64,000 nt of DNA from NCBI RefSeq assembly GCF_019974155.1, contig NZ_AP025158.1, positions 496,001 to 560,000 on the forward strand, in the 5' to 3' direction. This document shows positions 52,124 to 61,366 of the stretch, one piece after another. The notes under the pieces are model-generated. The model was not told the origin of the DNA and did not search any database. It was given only the letters and a program-made list of their open reading frames with translations. Source of the DNA: Thermus thermophilus (GTDB taxonomy: Bacteria; Deinococcota; Deinococci; Deinococcales; Thermaceae). Made by a program: the position numbers and the translations under genes. How positions within the stretch are numbered: position 1 is the stretch's first letter; every line of letters starts with the position of its first letter.

Positions 52124-53296
52124 GTGACCTACGAGGAGGCTTTGGCCTGGCTGTACGCGAGGCGGCGCACGGGGGAGCGGGGGACCCATAGGGTGAGGGC
52201 CCTCCTCGCCCGGCTCGGCCACCCGGAGGCGGGCTTCCTTGCGGTCCACGTCCTGGGCACCAACGGCAAGGGGAGCGTGGTGGCCTACCTCGAGGCCGCC
52301 TTCCGCGCCGCGGGCCTCGCCTACGGGGCCTACACCAGCCCCCACCTCGTGGACTTCCGGGAGAGGATCCGCACCCACCTGGGGCCCGTTCCCCGGGAGG
52401 CGGTGGTCCGGTTCGTGGCCTGGGCGAGGGAGGAGGCCTGGGAGGAGCCCCCGGGCTTCTTTGACCTGGCCACCGCCCTCGCCTTCCTCCACTTCCGGGA
52501 GAGGGGGGTGGCGCTGGCCGCGGTGGAGGCGGGGGTAGGGGGGGAGAAGGACGCGACGAACGCCCTTTCCCGCGTGGCCCTCACCGTGCTCACCAACGTG
52601 GGGGAGGACCACCTCGAGGCCCTGGGGGGTACCCTCGAGGCCGTGGCCCGGGAGAAGACGGGGGCCTTCCGCCCCGGGGTGCCGGTGGTCACGGGGGCGA
52701 GGGGGGTGGGGCTGGAGGTGGCCCGCAGGGTGGCGGAGGAACGGGGGGCGCCCCTCCACGTCCTGGACCCCGAGGACCCCCTCTTCGCCCTTCCCGCCCC
52801 GCCCGGCCTCAGGGGGGCCTACCAGGAGGAAAACGCCCGCCTGGCCGCCGCCGCCCTGAGGCTTTTGGGCTTTCCCGAGGCGGCCATTGCCCGGGGGCTT
52901 CGGGAGGCGCGGCACCCGGGGCGCATGGAGCGCTTCCTCCTTGAGGGGGTGGAGGTCTATTTGGACGGGGCCCACAACCCCCCGGCGGCGGAGGCCCTGG
53001 CCCGGGAGTTCCCCGCCTACCACCTGATCTTTGGCGCCTTTCCCCGGAAGGACGTGAAGGGCGTCCTCGCCCACCTCCTCCCCAAGGCGCGAAGCGTCCG
53101 CTACACCCGGGCGGGGGAAGGGGCCTTGGGCGGGGAGCTCGGGACCCCCTTCTTTGAGGACCCCTGGGAGGCCCTGGAGGACGCCTTAGCGGGGGCGAGG
53201 GGGGACGGGCTTCCGGTTTTGGCCACGGGCTCCCTGTACCTGGTGGGGAGGCTTAGGGAGCGTTTAGTCGCGGGCCTCGGCGAGGACCTTCCCTGA
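52124..53296 (+). CDS. folC: Folylpolyglutamate/dihydrofolate synthase
   Basis: 390 residues, Mur-ligase family, adds glutamate to folates. LAVHVLGTNGKGSVVAYLEAA is the P-loop (about 39), TSPHLVDFRERI, VEAGVGGEKDATNAL and LTNVGEDHLEALGGTLEAVAREK follow, and YLDGAHNPPAAEALA is the C-terminal ligase block. GTG at 52124 directly after the tmrA stop. Its 3' end overlaps the convergent lipoprotein gene by 33 nt. May act in both folate steps. Confidence 0.94.
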   Translation: MTYEEALAWLYARRRTGERGTHRVRALLARLGHPEAGFLAVHVLGTNGKGSVVAYLEAAFRAAGLAYGAYTSPHLVDFRERIRTHLGPVPREAVVRFVAWAREEAWEEPPGFFDLATALAFLHFRERGVALAAVEAGVGGEKDATNALSRVALTVLTNVGEDHLEALGGTLEAVAREKTGAFRPGVPVVTGARGVGLEVARRVAEERGAPLHVLDPEDPLFALPAPPGLRGAYQEENARLAAAALRLLGFPEAAIARGLREARHPGRMERFLLEGVEVYLDGAHNPPAAEALAREFPAYHLIFGAFPRKDVKGVLAHLLPKARSVRYTRAGEGALGGELGTPFFEDPWEALEDALAGARGDGLPVLATGSLYLVGRLRERLVAGLGEDLP

Positions 53297-54307
53297 GGTG
53301 TCGGCGAAGACCACGCGGCGCACCTTCTGCAGCTCCAAGACCACGTAGGGGCTGGTGAGGGCCTGGGTGGTGATGGCCCCGGGCTTGGGCGCGCTGAGGC
53401 TCAGGACCACCCGGGCCGTCTCCCCGGCGTAGGTGACCCCCACGACCTTGAGGCCGTACCCTCCCGTGGGCTTCAGCCCCCAGAAGAAGGCGGCCACGCT
53501 CCGGTTGCGGAAGTCCACCGCGGGGGCGGCGGGGCGGGGGAGCTGGTTGCCCACCGCCAGGGCCCAGAGGCGGTTGAAGCTCGTGGGGTCGTTGGCGAGG
53601 AGGGCAAGGGGGGCCTCCTCCGGGTAGGCCGCCTGGGTGCCTTGGCCGAGGACGCGGAAGATGGGGGCCGGGGGCATGACCGGCTCCAGCTTAAGCCCGT
53701 ACTGGACCTGAAGGCGGGCGATGCGGTAGGCGTCGGGGGCGGGGCTTAGGCGGAGAGGGGGTAGGGGAGGTTCCCGGAGCTCAAAGACCACCACGGGCCT
53801 CCCTCCCCTCCGGGCTAAGACCTCGCGCAGGACCACGGCGGACTCCTCCTCCGTGAGGGGGAAAAGCCTTGGGGTCTGGTAGTTCGCCGGCTGCACCAGG
53901 GTCCGCTCCTCCCCTTCCCTCAGGCTTCCCGTAAGCCGCACCCAGCCCACCCCGTCGTAAAGCCAGGTGGCGAGGAGGGGGGCTTGGGCGCGCACCTGGA
54001 GGAGGCCCCCCGAAACCCCGCGGACCGCCTCGGCCACCGGGGGCCTCGAGGGATAGGTGGTCCGCAACACCGGGCTTCCCTCCACCCAAAGCGCCCCGGG
54101 GAAGGCCCAGAGGCTCTCCCCCTGGGGGGCCTCGAGGCGGAGGGGACGCCCGTCCAGCTCCACCGCCCGGGGCTCGCCGTAGAAGTAGGTCCAGCGCTCC
54201 GTGGCCTCGGGGAAGAGGAACTGCACCTCGGTCACCCGGTAGCCCGAACCCTCCAGCACCTGGCAGCCGGAAAGGAGGAGGAGCGCCGCGAGAAGGCCTT
54301 TCCTCAT
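53264..54307 (-). CDS. PrcB_C-domain lipoprotein
   Basis: 347 residues with a lipoprotein signal (LLAALLLLSGCQ; Cys about 15). The last 110 residues have the PrcB_C pattern DFRNRSVAAFFWGLKPTGGYGLKVVGV, found with the subtilisin-like PrcA/PrcB protease of spirochaetes and widespread as a stand-alone domain. The N-terminal 200 residues have no known domain. Tethered to the membrane by lipid. No protease gene is next to it. Confidence 0.8.
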   Translation of the reverse strand: MRKGLLAALLLLSGCQVLEGSGYRVTEVQFLFPEATERWTYFYGEPRAVELDGRPLRLEAPQGESLWAFPGALWVEGSPVLRTTYPSRPPVAEAVRGVSGGLLQVRAQAPLLATWLYDGVGWVRLTGSLREGEERTLVQPANYQTPRLFPLTEEESAVVLREVLARRGGRPVVVFELREPPLPPLRLSPAPDAYRIARLQVQYGLKLEPVMPPAPIFRVLGQGTQAAYPEEAPLALLANDPTSFNRLWALAVGNQLPRPAAPAVDFRNRSVAAFFWGLKPTGGYGLKVVGVTYAGETARVVLSLSAPKPGAITTQALTSPYVVLELQKVRRVVFADTSGKVLAEARD

Positions 54308-54353
54308 GGCCCCATGATACCCCTTCGCCCCTCGCCTCCCGTTGAGGTTCCCT

Positions 54354-54641
54354 TTAGCGGCTCCTGGGGTCCAAGGCGTCCCGGAGGCCGTCTCCCAGGA
54401 GGTTGAAGGCGAGGACGGTGAGCATGATGAAAAGCCCCGGGAAGATCATGGTCCAGGGGGCGTTCATGGCGTAGCCCCCCTTGAAGCTGTCGGCGATCAT
54501 CGCGCCCCACTCCGGGGCGGGGGGCTGGGCGCCGAGGCCGAGGAAGCCCAAGGCGGCCGCCTCGAGGGTGGCCGTCCCGATGGACAGGGTGGCCTGGACC
54601 ACGAGGGGAGGCAGGGTGCCCGGGAGGATGTGCTTGAAAAA
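54354..54641 (-). pseudogene. dppC: Peptide ABC transporter permease (dppC), 3' remnant
   Basis: The last ~95 codons of a DppC-type permease: [13 protein letters not shown], then [41 protein letters not shown] and the C-terminal helix ending [15 protein letters not shown]. Full-length DppC has some 200 more residues including the first helices. The homologous stretch stops at 54641, precisely where the liv terminator begins, and the T run of the terminator supplies its Phe codons. The only nearby start (GTG 54602) would give 82 residues. I read it as a truncated relic. Confidence 0.75.
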
Positions 54642-54661
54642 GCGCCCCCCCTTGGGGGCGC
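54636..54661 (-). terminator. Rho-independent terminator of the liv operon
   Basis: Stem GCGCCCCC (54654-54661) with 54642-54649, 4-nt loop, then TTTTTC on the minus strand. It lies 22 bp after the livF stop and directly in front of the dppC remnant. Confidence 0.85.
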
Positions 54662-54682
54662 AAGCGAGGGCGCCTCGAGGGC

Positions 54683-55392
54683 CTACCCCTCCCCCAGGTA
54701 GGCCTTCTGCACCTCGGGGTTTTCCGCAAGCTCCCTGGCGGGCCCATGGAGGGTGATCTCCCCCGTGGCGAGGACGTACCCTCGGTGGGCGACCTGGAGG
54801 GCGAGGCGGGCGTTTTGCTCCACGAGGAGGATCGTCCGTCCCTCCCGGTTGAGCTTCTGGATGATCTCAAAGATGAAGTCCACCAAAACGGGGGCGAGGC
54901 CCATGGAGGGCTCGTCCATGAGGAGGATCCTCGGGTTTTGCATCAGGGCCCGGCCGATGGCGAGCATCTGCTGCTCTCCGCCCGAAAGCGTCCCCCCCTT
55001 CTGCTGGCGGCGCTCGTAGAGCCGGGGAAAGAGCTGGTAGACCTGCTCTTTCCGCTCCTGGATCACCTTGCGGTCGTTTTCCAAGTAGGCCCCGATCTCC
55101 AGATTCTCCTCCACCGTGAGCCGGGGGAAGATCCGCCGCCCCTCGGGGACGTGCCCCACCCCGAGGGCCACGATCTCGTGGGCGGGAAGGCGGTGGATGG
55201 GCCTGCCCTGGAAGAGGACCTCCCCCTGCCTCGGCTTCACCAGGCCGCTGATGGTGCGCAGGGTGGTGGTCTTCCCGGCGCCGTTGGAGCCGATGAGGGT
55301 GACGATCTCCCCCTCCTCCACCGTGAGGGAGATGCCCTTTAGGGCGTGGATGTGCCCGTAGTAGGTGTGGACGTTTTTGAGCTCCAGGAGGC

Positions 55393-55396
<4 letters not shown>
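54683..55396 (-). CDS. livF: Branched-chain amino-acid ABC transporter ATPase LivF
   Basis: 237 residues. Walker [15 protein letters not shown] (about 36-49), [16 protein letters not shown] signature, [13 protein letters not shown] Walker B and the LivF-typical C-terminal [17 protein letters not shown]. Powers uptake with LivG. Overlaps livG by 4 nt. Last gene of livK-H-M-G-F. Confidence 0.96.
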
Positions 55397-56168
<772 letters not shown>

Positions 56169-56172
<4 letters not shown>

Positions 56173-57500
56173 GCCTCCTCCTCCAGCTCGGCCCGGTGGC
56201 GGGCCTCGGGGATCAGGCCTTGGGGCCGGTAGATCATCATCAAGATGAGGATAAGCCCGAAGACCAGCCTCTCGTACTTCGCCGGGTCCACCTGGCTCGG
56301 GATCCAGGGGAGGCTGGTGCGGACGAACTCGCTAAAGGTTTTGAGGATGTCCAGGTTGAGGATGGTGAGGGCGGCCGCCCCCAGGATGGCCCCGGGGATG
56401 GAGCCCATCCCGCCCAGGATCACCATGGCCAGGATGGTGATGGAGGCCAGGAGGGTGAAGGACTCGGGGGAGACAAAGGTGCGCTGGGCCCCGTAGATCA
56501 CCCCCATCACCCCGGAGAAGGCCGCCCCGGTCATGAAGGCGAGGAGCTTGGTGGGCAGGAGGGGGATGCCCATGGCTTGGGCGGCGATCTCGTCCTCGCG
56601 GATGGCCACCCAGGCGCGGCCGAAGCGGGAGTTGGCCAGGTTGACGTTGGCCAGGACCACGAGGCCGATCATCGCCAGGACGAGGAGGTAGAAGAAGAGC
56701 TGGTAGTCCGTGGTCTCGTCCAAGCGTACCCCCAGGTGGGCTATGAGGCTGCGGAACCAGTCAATGGGGGGACGGGCCACGGGGGTGATCCCCTGGGGCC
56801 CGTTGGTGATGTTGATGGGGTGGTCCAGGTTGTTGGCCAGGATGCGCACCACCTCGCCGAGGCCTAGGGTGACGATGGCCAGATAGTCCCCCCGGAGCCT
56901 TAGGGCGGGGAGGCCGATGAGGAGGCCGGTGATGGCCGTGGTGACCACGGCGATGAACATGAAGAGGTACATGTACTCCCCGGGCAGGGGGAAGTTGCCC
57001 TGGAGGAACTTCCCCGCCTGAGGGGAGCCGAAGATGGCCCAGGTGTAAGCGCCCACGGCGAAGAAGGCGGCGTAACCCAGGTCCAGAAGCCCCGCCATCC
57101 CCACCACCACGTTGAGGCCCAGGGCCATGGCGGCGAAGATGCCGATCTGGATGCCGAGCTCAAAGATGAAGGTGTTGGTGAATCCGGCGATGGGCACGGA
57201 GAGGAGGAGGATGGCGAGGCCCAGGACCACCCGGATCCCGCGCGGGATCCGGGGAAGGGTCGTGAGGGCCACGAGGATCCCCACGAGGCCGATGAGCCCC
57301 AGGGTGTTGCCCGAGTTCCGCAGGAAGAGGGTGAAGGCCAGGGTGAGGAGGGCGAGGTTCAGTGTCCGTACCCGGGGCTCGAGCCGGGCAAAGGCGGCCA
57401 CCCCCAGGGCCCCCAGGCCCAGGAAGGCGGTGAGGGTGTGGGGGGCAAGGAAGGAGAGGACGAGGAAGACGAGGCTTAGGGCGAGGGAGAGCAGGCTCAT
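56169..57500 (-). CDS. livM: Branched-chain amino-acid ABC transporter permease LivM
   Basis: 443 residues; about ten or eleven membrane helices. The N-terminal 100 residues add helices compared with short LivM. Conserved core GLNVVVGMAGLLDLGYAAFFAVGAYTWAI and the cytoplasmic coupling helix FGRAWVAIREDEIAAQAMGI. Overlaps livG and livH by 4 nt each. Confidence 0.95.
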
Positions 57501-58465
57501 ACCTTCTCCTTAACCATCTGGCCCAGGAGGCCTTGGGGCCGGAAGAGGAGGATGAAGATGAGGATGAGGAAGGCCACCACGTCCTTGTACTCCGTCCCGA
57601 AGTTGCCGGCGGTGAGGATGGGTAGGTAGGTGCCGAAGAAGTTCTCCAGTTGCCCCAGGACGAGGCCCCCGAGCATGGCCCCGGGGATGTTCCCGATCCC
57701 GCCCAGGACCGCCGCGGTGAAGGCCTTGATGCCGGGGAGGAAGCCCACATAGGGGTTGATCGTGGTGTAGATGAGGGCGAAGAGGACCCCGGCCACCCCG
57801 CCCAAAGCGCCGCCGATGAGGAAGGTGCGGGAGATGATCTGGTCGGGGTTGATGCCCATGAGGCTCGCCGTGGAGAGGTCCTGGGCCACGGCCCGGATGG
57901 CCATCCCCAGCTTGGTGCGGTTCACCAGGTAGGTGAGCCCCAAGAGCATGAGCACGGAGACCACGACGACGATCACCGACTTGGTCTGGAGGAAGATGGC
58001 GCCCCCAAAGAGGGTGAAGGAGCCCTCGAGGTCCGGCACGGTGCGCATGCGCAGGAAGAACTCGTTGTGCCAGAGGCCCTCAATGAGCCGCACCAGGTCC
58101 TGGAGGAAGAAGCTCACCCCGATGGCCGTCACCAGGGGCACGAGGCGGTTGGTGGTGCCCCGGCGGCGGAGGGGGCGGTAGGCCATGCGCTCCACCAGGA
58201 TGGCGGTGAGGCCCGCCACCGCCGCCCCCACCACCACGGCCACCAGGAGGAGGAGGTAGCCGTTGGGGATCAAGGGGGCGAGGTAGCGGAAGACCTCCAC
58301 CCCGGTCACGGCCCCGATCATGAAGATCTCGGAGTGGGCGAAGTTGATGAGCTCCAAGACGCCGTAGACCATGGTGTACCCCAGGGCGATCATGGCGTAG
58401 ATGAAGCCCAGGATGAGGCCGTCAAAGAGCACCTGGGGTAAAAGGACCAGGATCTGCTCCAGCAA
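57497..58465 (-). CDS. livH: Branched-chain amino-acid ABC transporter permease LivH
   Basis: 322 residues with eight or so helices. LIYAMIALGYTMVYGVLELINFAHSEIFMIGA is the typical N-terminus; TKLGMAIRAVAQDLSTASLMGINPDQII is the coupling helix; later GFLPGIKAFTAAVLGGIGNIPGAMLGGLVLG. It follows livK after a 74-bp gap that contains a strong hairpin. Confidence 0.96.
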   Translation of the reverse strand: MLEQILVLLPQVLFDGLILGFIYAMIALGYTMVYGVLELINFAHSEIFMIGAVTGVEVFRYLAPLIPNGYLLLLVAVVVGAAVAGLTAILVERMAYRPLRRRGTTNRLVPLVTAIGVSFFLQDLVRLIEGLWHNEFFLRMRTVPDLEGSFTLFGGAIFLQTKSVIVVVVSVLMLLGLTYLVNRTKLGMAIRAVAQDLSTASLMGINPDQIISRTFLIGGALGGVAGVLFALIYTTINPYVGFLPGIKAFTAAVLGGIGNIPGAMLGGLVLGQLENFFGTYLPILTAGNFGTEYKDVVAFLILIFILLFRPQGLLGQMVKEKV

Positions 58466-58489
58466 GGCCGCCTCCTTTTTCCCGCCGAA

Positions 58490-58515
58490 GGGGTGGCTCC
58501 AAAAGGAGCCACCCC
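58490..58515. other. Strong hairpin between livK and livH
   Basis: An 11-bp perfect stem (58490-58500 with 58505-58515) with an AAAA/TTTT loop, in the 74-bp gap of the operon. On the minus strand it is followed by TTCGG, not a T tract, so it is probably a processing or mRNA-stabilising structure or a partial terminator that raises LivK over the membrane parts. A second small palindrome is near 58523-58540. Confidence 0.55.
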
Positions 58516-58539
58516 CTTTAGGCTTAGGCCCTTAGGGGC

Positions 58540-59703
58540 CTACTTCTGCGGCGCCGCCACCTCAATGACCCTGATGAGCTTGTTCTCGGCCCAGTTTCCG
58601 GTGCCGGCCACCTGCATCACGAAGTACTTCGCCTTCTTGATGTCGCCCTTGTCGTCAAACTCAATGGTGCCGGTGATGCCCTGGAGCCTCACCTTGCGCA
58701 CCTCCTGGGCCACCTGGGCCCGGGTGGGCTTCCTGCCCCCGTTGGCCTTGATGGCGTTCTCCAGGGCGGTGAGGATCACGCGGGCGGCGTCGTAGGCGTA
58801 GATGCCGAAGCCTTCAATGTCCTTCCCGTACTTGGCCTTGAAGCGCTCCGCCAAGGCCTTGGCCTGGGGGAAGGCGGAGACGGGGCCGGCCACCGTGGTG
58901 TAGTAGGCCCCCTTGGCGTTCTGGGAGCCCGCCAGGCGCTCAAACTCGCTGGAGTCCAGCCCGTCGCCGCCCATGAGGGGCACGCGCAGGCCCCGCTCCC
59001 GGAGCTGCTTGGTGAAGGGGCCGATCTGGCTGTAGATGCCGCCGAAGTAGACGAGCTGCGGGTTCTGGGCCCGGATCTGGTTGATGATGGGCACGAAGTT
59101 GGACTGCTCCTCGGTGCCGATGAAGGCCACCACCCGGCCGCCCAAGGCCTCAAAGCGCTTGCGGAACTCCTCGGCCAGGCCCTGGCCGTAGGCGGTCTTG
59201 TCGTGGATGACGAAGACGCGGCGGAGCTTCAGCTCGTTGTAGGCGAACTCTGCGCCGGCAGGGCCCTGGACGTCGTCCCGGCCCACGATCCGGTTCACGT
59301 TGGGCAGCTTCCGGTCCGTGACCACGGGGTTGGTGTTGGCGGGGGAGACCATGACCAGGTTCACCCGGGCGTAGACCTCGCTGGAGGGAATGGCCACGCC
59401 GGAGTTCAAGTGGCCCACCACGCCCAGGATGTCGGGGTCGTTGATGATGCGGTTGGCGTTGGCCACGCCCACGTCGGGGTTGGCTTGGTCGTCGTAGGGG
59501 ACGAGGACGAGCTCAAAGCCCAGGGCCTTGAACCGCTCCTTCGCCTCCTCCACGGCGAGCTCCGCCCCCAGCTTGATCTGCTCCCCCAAGGCCGCTTGGG
59601 GCCCGGAGAGGGGGGACTGGGTGGCGATCTTGATCACGTTGGTCTGCCCCAAGGCCATGCCCAGCGCAACCGCACCTGCTACCAGAAGCCCGATTTTCCT
59701 CAT
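58540..59703 (-). CDS. livK: Branched-chain amino-acid-binding protein (LivK/LivJ type)
   Basis: 387 residues: Sec signal peptide (1-20, ending LGMALGQ), then a periplasmic type I binding fold with IKIATQSPLSGPQAALGEQIKLGAELAVEEA, VVGHLNSGVAIPSSEVYARVNLVMVSPANTNP and RVFVIHDKTAYGQGLAEEFRKRF. Binds leucine/isoleucine/valine or related compounds and delivers them to LivHM. No lipobox cysteine. First gene of the operon; promoter TTGACA-19-TAGAAT at 59742-59772. Confidence 0.95.
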   Translation of the reverse strand: MRKIGLLVAGAVALGMALGQTNVIKIATQSPLSGPQAALGEQIKLGAELAVEEAKERFKALGFELVLVPYDDQANPDVGVANANRIINDPDILGVVGHLNSGVAIPSSEVYARVNLVMVSPANTNPVVTDRKLPNVNRIVGRDDVQGPAGAEFAYNELKLRRVFVIHDKTAYGQGLAEEFRKRFEALGGRVVAFIGTEEQSNFVPIINQIRAQNPQLVYFGGIYSQIGPFTKQLRERGLRVPLMGGDGLDSSEFERLAGSQNAKGAYYTTVAGPVSAFPQAKALAERFKAKYGKDIEGFGIYAYDAARVILTALENAIKANGGRKPTRAQVAQEVRKVRLQGITGTIEFDDKGDIKKAKYFVMQVAGTGNWAENKLIRVIEVAAPQK

Positions 59704-59741
59704 AAGAGACCTCCTTGAGCACGCGTTCGCGTTGCGGCCCT

Positions 59742-59772
59742 ATTCTAAGGGGGGGGTAGGTGGGTTTGTCAA
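59742..59772 (-). promoter_or_regulatory. Promoter of the livKHMGF operon
   Basis: Minus strand: -35 TTGACA (59767-59772), 19-bp spacer rich in C, -10 TAGAAT (59742-59747). It leaves about 35 nt of leader before the ATG with AAGGAGG in front. The spacer is longer than ideal. Confidence 0.65.
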
Positions 59773-59809
59773 TGCCCCGCGGAAAGTTTATTCCTGACCT
59801 ATGGGTCAG

Positions 59810-59840
59810 CCCCCACCCCCGCGGGAAGCGGGGGTGGGGG
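59810..59840. terminator. 13-bp hairpin after glnA
   Basis: Perfect stem CCCCCACCCCCGC (59810-59822) with 59828-59840, 5-nt loop. It lies 10 bp after the glnA stop and 38 bp before the liv promoter. There is no T tract; symmetric form suggests it can act on either strand. Confidence 0.6.
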
Positions 59841-59850
59841 ATACCCGGGG

Positions 59851-61191
59851 TCAGTATACAGCGAGGTACCGGTCCAGCTCCCACTGGTGGACCGTGACCC
59901 GGTAGTCGTCCCACTCCATCTGCTTGGCCTGGAGGAAGTGGGTGTAGACGTGTTCGCCCAGGGCCTCCTGGATCACGGGGTCCTTCTTCAGGGCCTCGAG
60001 GGCTTCCCTCAAGGTGCCCGGGAGCTCGCGGATCTTGTGCTTCCGCTTCTCGCGGACGCTCATCTGGTAGATGTTGCGCTGGATGGGCGGGGGCGGGAGG
60101 AGCTTGCGCTCAATGCCGTCCGCGCCCGCGGCGGCCATGACCGCCAGGGCCAGGTAGGGGTTGCAGGAGGGGTCGGGCATCCTGAGCTCCGCCCGGGTGC
60201 CCACGCCCCGCCGGGCCGGGATCCGGATCATGGCGGAGCGGTTGGAGGCGGACCAGGCGATGTTGGTGGGGGCCTCGTATCCCGGGGTGAGGCGCTTGTA
60301 GGAGTTCACCAGGGGGTTGGTGATGGCCACCATCCCGGCGGCGTGCTCCAGAAGCCCGGCGATGAAGTGGAGGGCGGTCTGGGAGAGCTGGTACTCGGCG
60401 TTGGGGTCATAGAAGGCGTTCTCCCCGTCCTTGAAGAGGGAGAGGTGGGTGTGCATGCCGCTGCCGTTGACCCCCCGGATGGGCTTGGGCAGGAAGGTGG
60501 CGTGGAGGCCGTGGTTCAGGGCGATGCGCTTCACCACCCACTTGAAGGTGGCGATGTTGTCGGCGGTGGTGAGGGCGTCGGCGTACTTGAAGTCAATCTC
60601 GTGTTGCCCCGGGGCCACCTCGTGGTGGGCCGCCTCAATCTCAAAGCCCATGGCCACCAGGGCGTTCACCATGTCGCGGCGGGCCTCCTCCCCCTTGTCT
60701 ATGGGGGCCAGGTCAAAGTAGCCCGCCTTGTCGTGGGTCTCCACCGTGGGCAGGCCCTCGGGGGTCCTGAGGAAAAGGAAGAACTCGGGCTCGGGGCCGG
60801 CGTACATGTTGTCAAACCCGAGCCTCTTGAGCCGCTCTATCTGCCGCTTGAGGACGTAACGGGGGTCCCCCTCAAAGGGGCGGCCGTCGGGGTAGTAGAC
60901 GTCGCAGATGAGCCGGGCCACCCGGCCCCGGCTCGGGTCTTCCACCTGGTCGGGGAGGATGACAAAGGTGTTGTAGTCGGGCCTCAGGAGCATGTCCGAC
61001 TCTTCAATCCGGGTGAAGCCCTCAATGGAGGAGCCGTCAAACATGATCTCCCCGTCCAGGGCCTTCTCAAACTGGGACTCGGGCACCTCCACGTTCTTGA
61101 CCACGCCCAGGATGTCGGTGATCTGGAGCCGCAAAAACTTGACCCCTTCCCCCTTGAGCGCCTTGAGGATCTCTGCCTTGGTGTACCCCAT
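59851..61191 (-). CDS. glnA: Glutamine synthetase, type I
   Basis: Makes glutamine from glutamate, ammonia and ATP. 446 residues, GS I-alpha length: [92 protein letters not shown] and [16 protein letters not shown]. The adenylylation motif of GS I-beta (NLYxLPxEE) is absent, so control by adenylylation is unlikely. Own promoter with a 7-bp leader hairpin. Confidence 0.97.
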   Translation of the reverse strand: MGYTKAEILKALKGEGVKFLRLQITDILGVVKNVEVPESQFEKALDGEIMFDGSSIEGFTRIEESDMLLRPDYNTFVILPDQVEDPSRGRVARLICDVYYPDGRPFEGDPRYVLKRQIERLKRLGFDNMYAGPEPEFFLFLRTPEGLPTVETHDKAGYFDLAPIDKGEEARRDMVNALVAMGFEIEAAHHEVAPGQHEIDFKYADALTTADNIATFKWVVKRIALNHGLHATFLPKPIRGVNGSGMHTHLSLFKDGENAFYDPNAEYQLSQTALHFIAGLLEHAAGMVAITNPLVNSYKRLTPGYEAPTNIAWSASNRSAMIRIPARRGVGTRAELRMPDPSCNPYLALAVMAAAGADGIERKLLPPPPIQRNIYQMSVREKRKHKIRELPGTLREALEALKKDPVIQEALGEHVYTHFLQAKQMEWDDYRVTVHQWELDRYLAVY

Positions 61192-61253
61192 TTTCCGCCT
61201 CCTCTTTTCCCAAAGCCGGGTTTTGCCTGAAAAGACCCGGCAGGGTTGTGCAA

Positions 61254-61283
61254 AGTGTAAAGCTTTAATGTGCCATCTGTCAA
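61254..61283 (-). promoter_or_regulatory. Promoter and leader hairpin of glnA
   Basis: Minus strand: -35 TTGACA (61278-61283), 18-bp spacer, -10 TACACT (61254-61259). The leader of about 55 nt contains a 7-bp hairpin GCCGGGT (61235-61241 with 61216-61222, loop of 12), between promoter and start; GAGGAGG precedes the ATG. Confidence 0.7.
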
Positions 61284-61366
61284 GCTTTGCCCGTACGCAA
61301 GTTTATGAAGAACCGGCTTGGCCCTCCCCTGACATGCCCCGGGTAGACTGGAGGCCGGAGGTGGCT

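Noticed and set aside
50282-53074. 930-codon frame antisense to tmrA and folC
   Set aside because: No start signal; rich in His, Gly, Glu and Pro as expected for a shadow of GC-rich codons.
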